Shown here: piece after piece, positions 6,183-11,693 of the stretch
How positions within the stretch are numbered: position 1 is the first letter of the stretch
Layout: the number at the start of each line of letters is the position of its first letter
DNA from: an uncultured Clostridia bacterium
GTDB taxonomy: Bacteria > Bacillota > Clostridia > Oscillospirales > Ruminococcaceae
Assembly (NCBI GenBank): GCA_947427325.1
Contig: CANEHP010000058.1
Location: 1-11,693, forward strand
Direction: 5' to 3'
DNA: 11,693 bases
Notes under the pieces: model-generated
Database searches by the model: none
Seen by the model: the letters and a program-made list of their open reading frames with translations, nothing else
Told to the model about the DNA's origin: nothing
Made by a program: the position numbers and the translations under genes

Positions 6183-6261
6183 ACAGTATGCAAAACCAAA
6201 ATACAGTATATTGAGCCTTCAGGGCTACAAAATATACCACTCGGTTTTGCGTACTGTTTTT
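6183..6261 (+). terminator. Long hairpin terminator of the padR operon
   Basis: A 15-bp outer stem (6183-6197 with 6243-6257, one G-T wobble; ACAGTATGCAAAACC on the left) encloses a 45-nt insert that itself contains a nested stem (GTATATT/AATATAC) capped by AGCC-TTCA-GGGCT. A run of five Ts follows (6257-6261). The opposite strand lacks a matching A-run, so it is probably unidirectional. At about 75 nt it is much larger than the other terminators here and may derive from a repeat element. Confidence 0.7.
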
Positions 6262-6369
6262 ATTTTCAGAGCGTGTTCACATAAACCCGAAAAAAGTTTC
6301 ACCTTTTTTGAGAAAAAACCCGTTATTAAGCGTTTTTGTGAATTATTTCATCTTCTGCAAATTTTTAAA

Positions 6370-6395
6370 GTTACATTTTAGTTACATTTATAACA
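6370..6395 (+). promoter_or_regulatory. Tandem GTTACA direct repeats, candidate OmpR/PhoP-type regulator site
   Basis: GTTACA occurs at 6370-6375 and again at 6381-6386, exactly 11 bp apart, inside a 10-bp direct repeat AGTTACATTT. ATAACA follows at 6390-6395. Each half-site differs at one position from the PhoP box known in Bacillus, TT(A/C/T)A(C/T)A with 11-bp periodicity. The array lies about 40-60 bp upstream of the -35, where activators of this family bind. The regulator's identity is speculative. Confidence 0.4.
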
Positions 6396-6432
6396 ATCTT
6401 ACGGATTTTTGTGGAATTTAATCAAAATCCTA

Positions 6433-6461
6433 TTGTAATCGCTATTTTATTATGCTATAAT
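6433..6461 (+). promoter_or_regulatory. Promoter of the M60 protease gene
   Basis: The -10 box TATAAT (6456-6461) is perfect and has TG at 6453-6454 (extended -10). The -35 TTGTAA (6433-6438) matches 4 of 6 and is spaced 17 bp. The start site would be near 6468, downstream of the in-frame ATT/GTG-type codons that extend the reading frame upstream. Confidence 0.72.
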
Positions 6462-6515
6462 AACCATACGGAAAATACTGCCGTTAAACTATGGAAATAT
6501 CCTTTAAAAATATAT

Positions 6516-6522
6516 AAGGAGG
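6516..6522 (+). promoter_or_regulatory. Ribosome binding site that fixes the protease start
   Basis: AAGGAGG lies 8 nt before ATG 6531. The product then begins directly with a signal peptide. Together with the promoter position, this rules out starts further upstream in the same frame. Confidence 0.9.
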
Positions 6523-6530
6523 AAAACAGT

Positions 6531-9500
6531 ATGAATAAAACCGTAAAGTATGTATTGGCAACAGCCGTATCCCTGGCTATGCTGCTTCAGCTCGGCTTTG
6601 AGATAGTGGCGCAGATCCCCGCATCGGAAAACGAACCCGTAAACACGGGAGAGATAAATGTTTCTGTTGCTCCTGCGCTGACTTTGAACAGCTCGGTTGA
6701 ATTTACCGCCGAACTGACAGGCAGGGATTCTCAGAAAATTTTGCTTTCCTCCGATAATGGAGAAAACAAAACCAATGCTTCTTTTAAAGGGCTTGCCCCA
6801 GGAGAGTACGCACTTAAAGTAACCGCTCCGGGTTTTGCGGACTACACTCAAAATATCACCGTTGACACCCAGGCTGCCTCTGTTAAGCTGCTGACGGGTT
6901 TTGTTGAGGGCTTCAGCTATACCAAGGACATACCTCACCCCGGTGCGTTGCTTATAGGCGATGTAAACGGTGACGGCGTTATTGACGATAACGATAGGGA
7001 CAGCCTTGTTAACGCCGTTGATTCGGATAATACCGACAATGTTGTTGATTTAAACGGCGACGGCGAATTTAATTTGGTTGATTTGGAATACCTGGCAAAA
7101 AGCTATAAAAACGACAGCCATATTTTGGCTGCTCCCGAAACCTCTATTCCTTCCTCCGTTATTTCCGCAAATCCGGGAGAAGGTACAAGAGTTGAGGGAG
7201 AAGTAAGCAATCTGTTTACAAACGAAGGTGCGGTAAGGCTCACCACCGAAAACGGCGAGGCTATATCGAGCGAAAACCCCGTTTCCCTGGAAATAAACAT
7301 TGCGCAGGTAAACGGAGCTTCCCATACCGACGGCTTGCTTATAGGCGTTAATGAAGGCAACCCCGTTTCAAAGGGCGTTCTTGATATCGTTTATGAGGAA
7401 AACGGGGCGGAGTACGCCGTACAGGCTCCCATTGCATACGGAGTACATAATCTTCTTGAAAGTGAAAATGTTTCGGTAGAACAGGACGAGCACGGCAATA
7501 TAGAAATAAACCTCGGCTCTCAGATCGCAGTTAAAAAGGTAACTGTACGCATTTCGGAAATGCAGAACAGCAGCGACTTGGCTGAAATTTCCTATGTGGA
7601 ATTTGTTAACGGTATGGAGGAAAGGATTCCCGAGCCTTCCCTCGATATTCCCGAAAATCTTACAGCCAAGGCAGGCAGCAAGACATTTACTTTAAATTGG
7701 GACAGCTGTGTAAATGTTACGGGATATGAAGTTATGATAAAGCAGGGAGATAAGTTTGAAACCGTTAAGGTTGCGGGCAATTCTCTTGCAGTTTCCTCCT
7801 TCGGCGGCAAGGAGCTGGTCAATAACACCGATTATACCGTATCGGTTCAATCGGTAAACGGCACATGGAGCAGCGGATACTGCGATCCCATAACCGTTAC
7901 TCCCAAGCCCGACCGACGTCCCGACAAGCCCGACAATGTTAAGGCAGTGGGCAAGTACAGGAGCGTTGTTCTTTCATGGAAAAAAATGGAAGACACCGAC
8001 TATTATAACGTATACTACAAGAGCGTTGACGAAGACGCATACCACAAGGTTGAAGGCGTTCCCGCCAATTCCTATACCGTTAACGGCTTAGAGGACAAAA
8101 CCGAATACACCGCCTATGTAACGGGCGTAAACGAGATAGGCGAAAGCGGTCCTTCTCTTTCTGTTACCGCAACTACCACCGATTTGGAGCCTGCCGTTGT
8201 TCCCAAATATAAGCTTATCAACTTCAGCGAGGCGGGCGAAGCTTCCGAGCATATTACAGGCGCATGGTACAACAGCGGCTCAATGATCGACAGCCCCCTT
8301 GATTCCGAGGGAAAAACCGCATGGGGCACTGTTGACAACTCTCCCCTGTCCCACTATCTTCTTAATTCATGGGACGGCGGCGGATACAATTATTTAGGCA
8401 GTAACGGCTTGTTCTATGAATTTGACCGGGAATATACCATTCAGAAAATCGCTTTACAGGAGATAACTCCGTCGGATTTGAGTTATTTCTATACAAAGAT
8501 CAACTATTGGGATAAGGACGGCAAGCTTACAAGCCTTGGAAGAAATGCGGCGTCCATTCAAAAAAAATCCGACAAGGACGGTCACCCCTACTATCTGATA
8601 ACGCTTCCTCAAAAGGCTCAGATCAAGAAGATACAAATAGGTCTTGCGCGTTATTTGGCTTCTGAAGATATTGATATTTCGGAAATGTATTTCTATCACT
8701 TCGATCCCATAGGCGAGGATATTTACGCTTTGTTTGAGGACGATTTGCACACAACCTTAAGAGCCGGCGTGACCCAAAGCGACATTGACGCACTCAGAAC
8801 CCGCCTTAACACTCCCGATGAGATAAGCGGCGAATTAAATCCCGAATTGGATATTTGGGAAAGAGAGCTGAAAAACGCAGAGGACATTTTAAACAACACC
8901 GGACTTCGCCGCTCACAGGAAATACATACCACCATCAGCACCGGCGATGCGAACAGAGGCTTCGGCGGCATAAACGCATGGCAGCCTCTCGGAATTACTG
9001 CCGATGCAGGGGATAACATAACGGTTTATGTAGGTCATAACAGCAAAAAATCAGGTGAAAACACCAATTTGCAGCTTGTGGCTACACAGTATCACTCCGA
9101 ATTCAGCCCTATGTTTAAGGTTATCGCTACCCTTAAAACAGGTATGAATATTATAGACATACCCAAGCTTTGGACAACTGACGCCGAAAGCGGCGGCGCA
9201 CTTTATATTCAGTATACGGGCAACAACGCCAACGAGCGTTACGCCGTACGTGTAAGCGGCGGAAATGCCGTTCCAGTTCTGGATCTTTACAAGGTCACGG
9301 ACGAGGAAGAAAGAAAAAGCCGCACCGAAAGCTTTATTGCGGACTTAACCGAATATGCGGGCAATTTGGAAGCGCTGCATAATGAGATTCATAAAAATTC
9401 CGACAACAAAAACGTAAATAAATACGAGTACAGCGAAAGAAACTGCGTTTTGGGCGCAGCGGACATTATGCTTGATACCATGATGCTGTCCCTCCCCGCC

Positions 9501-11627
9501 AAGCAGATCGTTGCAGGCGCAGGAACAGGCACGGCAGCGCAAAAGGCGGAAAAGATGCTGGATTCCTTTAAGGCTATGGAGGATATGATGTATCTCTTCT
9601 ATCAGCATAAGGGACTTAACGCAAATGCCGAAAAGAATATAGACGCAATCCCCAAGGGTCATTTAAATATCCGTTATCAGAGAATGTTCGGCGGTGCGTT
9701 TATGTATGCGGCAGGCAATCATATCGGTATTGAATGGGCTCAATGCTCGGGTATGGTAAACTGCACTCCTCTTGTTGCCGATAAGGACGGAAGATATGTA
9801 AGCGGCCGTTATTTCGGCTGGGGCATTGCCCACGAAATAGGACACTGCATAAATCAGGGAAGCTATGCCGTTGCCGAAATCACCAACAATTACTATGCAC
9901 AGCTTGCACAGGCTAAGGACAGCAATGCGGGAATGAGATTTACCTACGAAAATATCTATAAAAAGGTAACCTCGGGCGCAATCGGCACTTGCCCCAATAT
10001 AGCAACACAGCTGGGTATGTATTGGCAGCTCCATCTGGCTTATGACAATGTTTATAACTACAAGACCTTTGAAGATCCCACAGAACAGTTTAACAGCCTG
10101 TTCTATGCAAGAGTTGACACCTATGCCCGCACGCCTTCCCTTGCTCCCGCTCCCGACGGAATCGCCCTTACATTAAGGGGCGGCACGGATCAGGTTCTTA
10201 TGCGCCTTTCCTGCGCAGCGGCCGAAAAGAATATTCTTGCATTCTTTAAGCGCTGGGGCAAGATACCCGACAGCGATACCGTCAAGTATGCGGAGCAGTT
10301 TGAGGAAGAAACGAGAGCGATTTACTATGTGGACGACAACTCCAAGGTTTACCGCATCGAGAACCCCGACGGCGGCGTTTTGGGCACAGAGAGCAATTTT
10401 ATTGCGGTAGGCGATGAAACTGCGGCAAAATTGGCAGCCTCCAACTCAAATCAGGTTAACTTAACCCTTACCTCTCAGAATATTCCCGAGGAGGATATTT
10501 TAGGCTATGAAATAGTGCGCTGCACCATCTCCGGCGGCGTTGTAACCAAGGAAGCCGTGGGCTTTTCCACGGAAAACACCTATACCGATTATGTGGCTAC
10601 AATGAATAATCGTGTGGTTACATATGAAGTAACGCTTATTGACAAATATCTCAACCGCTCGGCGGCAAAGGTTCTCGAACCCATTAAGATCCGCACTGAC
10701 GGAAGCGTAGATAAAACCAACTGGATGCTGTCATACAATGACATAAAGGCAGAAAGCACCTCCTCGTCCGTTATCGGCGACGATAATTCACCCTGCGATC
10801 CTGTTCCCGAGGATAGAATTTACGATATTTCCGACGGAAATGACGGCACCGTTTACACCGCCACTATAGGCGCAAACGCAGAGATTATTGTAGAATTTGG
10901 CAAAACTCTCACAATTTCCGGCTTTAAGTACAAGGCGGGAGACGAAAACCCCATAGGCGAGTACGTTATTATGGCAAAGGACGATACGGGAGCTTGGGTA
11001 CAGGCGGCAAAGGGCGCTTTCGGCGGCGACAAGTCCATTTACTTCTCCAACGAAGAGGGCAAATATGTAAGCACTTATAAGACCGACGCCATAAAGCTTG
11101 TAATCCCCAATCAGGCAGGAAACATAATCTCTGTTGCCGAAATTGACGTATTGGGCGTTACGGGAGACAATGTGGATTTCAGAGAAACCTCCGAAGGCGT
11201 TCCCGCAATAGGAATACTTTCCGAAAGCTATCGGTATGCTGAGGGCGAAGAACATATTATCCCCGAAGGCTCGATAGTATTCATAGGCACATATAAGGGC
11301 AATCCCGCTTATAATACGGTTCTCCTTTATGACGACAAAGGCGGCATCGTCGGCGGCTTTGACGATGAGGGCTATTTAAAGTCAGAGCAGATAATCCTTG
11401 CAGATGTTCCCGAAACGGGCAATATTCAGGACGTTTCCGACGGCACTTGGATTTATTGGATAAAACCCGATTCCGATTTTGACATCGGCAGTCTTAACAG
11501 GGTAAGAGCAGAGCTTTACAGAGTAAACAACGCTTTAACCAACGAAGGACAGAGAATGGTCAGCGACTCCTTCTTTATCGATATTCCCGATACTCTTCCG
11601 AGCATTTCCTTAACCGGTAATCACTAA
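6531..11627 (+). CDS. Secreted multidomain M60-like zinc metallopeptidase with dockerin, Fn3 and discoidin-like modules
   Basis: The product has 1698 residues. A signal peptide (MNKTVKYVLATAVSLAMLLQ, cut probably after IVA at about 28) is followed by a small beta domain (about 35-110), a dockerin type I-like pair of calcium loops (DVNGDGVIDDND from 144, DLNGDGEFNLVD from 173), a beta domain (about 220-365), two Fn3 domains (about 370-458 and 460-553), a discoidin/CBM-like domain (about 557-728), a helical linker, the M60-like peptidase (about 800-1265), an Fn3-like domain (about 1308-1390), a second discoidin-like domain (about 1392-1545) and an unassigned C-terminal domain. The active site is HEIGH at 1101-1105 with the third ligand candidate E1116 in AEITNNY, fitting the M60 pattern HExxH-X(8-28)-E; upstream MYAAGNHIGIEW is also family-typical. 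M60-like enzymes cleave mucin-type O-glycoproteins, so an extracellular host-glycoprotein target is likely. No sortase motif or SLH domain is present. The stop codon is shared with a repeat element. Confidence 0.9.
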   Translation: MNKTVKYVLATAVSLAMLLQLGFEIVAQIPASENEPVNTGEINVSVAPALTLNSSVEFTAELTGRDSQKILLSSDNGENKTNASFKGLAPGEYALKVTAPGFADYTQNITVDTQAASVKLLTGFVEGFSYTKDIPHPGALLIGDVNGDGVIDDNDRDSLVNAVDSDNTDNVVDLNGDGEFNLVDLEYLAKSYKNDSHILAAPETSIPSSVISANPGEGTRVEGEVSNLFTNEGAVRLTTENGEAISSENPVSLEINIAQVNGASHTDGLLIGVNEGNPVSKGVLDIVYEENGAEYAVQAPIAYGVHNLLESENVSVEQDEHGNIEINLGSQIAVKKVTVRISEMQNSSDLAEISYVEFVNGMEERIPEPSLDIPENLTAKAGSKTFTLNWDSCVNVTGYEVMIKQGDKFETVKVAGNSLAVSSFGGKELVNNTDYTVSVQSVNGTWSSGYCDPITVTPKPDRRPDKPDNVKAVGKYRSVVLSWKKMEDTDYYNVYYKSVDEDAYHKVEGVPANSYTVNGLEDKTEYTAYVTGVNEIGESGPSLSVTATTTDLEPAVVPKYKLINFSEAGEASEHITGAWYNSGSMIDSPLDSEGKTAWGTVDNSPLSHYLLNSWDGGGYNYLGSNGLFYEFDREYTIQKIALQEITPSDLSYFYTKINYWDKDGKLTSLGRNAASIQKKSDKDGHPYYLITLPQKAQIKKIQIGLARYLASEDIDISEMYFYHFDPIGEDIYALFEDDLHTTLRAGVTQSDIDALRTRLNTPDEISGELNPELDIWERELKNAEDILNNTGLRRSQEIHTTISTGDANRGFGGINAWQPLGITADAGDNITVYVGHNSKKSGENTNLQLVATQYHSEFSPMFKVIATLKTGMNIIDIPKLWTTDAESGGALYIQYTGNNANERYAVRVSGGNAVPVLDLYKVTDEEERKSRTESFIADLTEYAGNLEALHNEIHKNSDNKNVNKYEYSERNCVLGAADIMLDTMMLSLPAKQIVAGAGTGTAAQKAEKMLDSFKAMEDMMYLFYQHKGLNANAEKNIDAIPKGHLNIRYQRMFGGAFMYAAGNHIGIEWAQCSGMVNCTPLVADKDGRYVSGRYFGWGIAHEIGHCINQGSYAVAEITNNYYAQLAQAKDSNAGMRFTYENIYKKVTSGAIGTCPNIATQLGMYWQLHLAYDNVYNYKTFEDPTEQFNSLFYARVDTYARTPSLAPAPDGIALTLRGGTDQVLMRLSCAAAEKNILAFFKRWGKIPDSDTVKYAEQFEEETRAIYYVDDNSKVYRIENPDGGVLGTESNFIAVGDETAAKLAASNSNQVNLTLTSQNIPEEDILGYEIVRCTISGGVVTKEAVGFSTENTYTDYVATMNNRVVTYEVTLIDKYLNRSAAKVLEPIKIRTDGSVDKTNWMLSYNDIKAESTSSSVIGDDNSPCDPVPEDRIYDISDGNDGTVYTATIGANAEIIVEFGKTLTISGFKYKAGDENPIGEYVIMAKDDTGAWVQAAKGAFGGDKSIYFSNEEGKYVSTYKTDAIKLVIPNQAGNIISVAEIDVLGVTGDNVDFRETSEGVPAIGILSESYRYAEGEEHIIPEGSIVFIGTYKGNPAYNTVLLYDDKGGIVGGFDDEGYLKSEQIILADVPETGNIQDVSDGTWIYWIKPDSDFDIGSLNRVRAELYRVNNALTNEGQRMVSDSFFIDIPDTLPSISLTGNH

Positions 11628-11693
11628 GAACTTGTTCTCGTAGGAATGGTGCGCAGATTTTCGAGCAAATGTTGTCGAGGATAAGGACAAATT
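11627..11693. mobile_element. Second copy of the MITE-like element, inverted and cut by the window end
   Basis: Over its 67 visible bases it matches the complement of the right arm of the first copy (3426 back to 3360) at 62 positions, starting with the same AGAACTTGTTCTC end. Its first base is the last A of the protease stop codon TAA. The remainder lies outside the window. Confidence 0.8.

Larger units (their letters stand above)
6115..6530 (+). other. Gene-free interval before the M60 protease gene
   Basis: The first part holds a repeated ACAGTGAAA (6131-6154) and the long terminator hairpin. Then come an AT-rich A6G/CT6 hairpin (6290-6309), direct repeats at 6370-6395 and the promoter at 6433-6461. 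No gene with a ribosome binding site is visible on either strand. Confidence 0.6.

Noticed and set aside
6411..6530. N-terminal extension of the M60 protein by 40 residues
   Set aside because: It contains the predicted promoter; the strong ribosome binding site and signal peptide begin at ATG 6531.
11592..11624. LPSISLTG near the protease C-terminus as a sortase signal
   Set aside because: It does not fit LPxTG and is not followed by a hydrophobic segment or a basic tail; the protein ends a few residues later.

Overview
The window looks like a chromosomal segment of a gut-type Clostridia member (Bacillota, probably Oscillospirales/Ruminococcaceae-like). The indications are strong AGGAGG-type ribosome binding sites before short AT-rich spacers, sigma-A-like promoters, rpsO followed by pnp, a PadR/DUF1700/DUF4097 operon, and a very large secreted M60-like metalloprotease carrying a dockerin-type calcium-binding module. 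The placement is inference from gene content. All genes I can support lie on the + strand. I see no rRNA, tRNA, CRISPR array or phage gene.

Layout: (1) 1-875 holds the rpsO promoter, a leader of about 115 nt, rpsO (ribosomal protein S15), its terminator, and a gene-free stretch with four 13-bp tandem repeats. (2) 876-3017 is an intact pnp (polynucleotide phosphorylase) with its own terminator. (3) 3067-3465 is an accessory patch: a cluster of small hairpins, a good promoter, and a 162-bp near-palindromic MITE-like element sitting between that promoter and the next gene. (4) 3466-3905 is a small MerR/HTH-type regulator whose first codons appear disrupted by a one-base deletion. (5) 4044-6114 is a three-gene overlapping operon: a PadR repressor, a DUF1700 membrane protein and a DUF4097 membrane-anchored beta-repeat protein. 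It is driven by a consensus promoter buried in a perfect 17-bp-arm palindrome that is the obvious operator. (6) 6183-6530 holds a long hairpin terminator, direct repeats of the kind used by OmpR/PhoP-family regulators, and a promoter. (7) 6531-11627 encodes a 1698-residue secreted multidomain M60-like metallopeptidase (HEIGH...E), likely aimed at mucin-type glycoproteins. (8) From 11627 to the window end lies a second, inverted and incomplete copy of the MITE-like element, whose first base is also the last base of the protease stop codon.

How the genes work together: rpsO and pnp are housekeeping translation and RNA-turnover genes. The PadR operon resembles a self-contained membrane or envelope-stress response unit in which PadR represses its own operon and the two membrane proteins are the output or sensors. 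The M60 protein is a separately transcribed extracellular enzyme. The repeat elements connect two otherwise unrelated loci and may alter expression of the HTH gene and the C-terminus of the protease.
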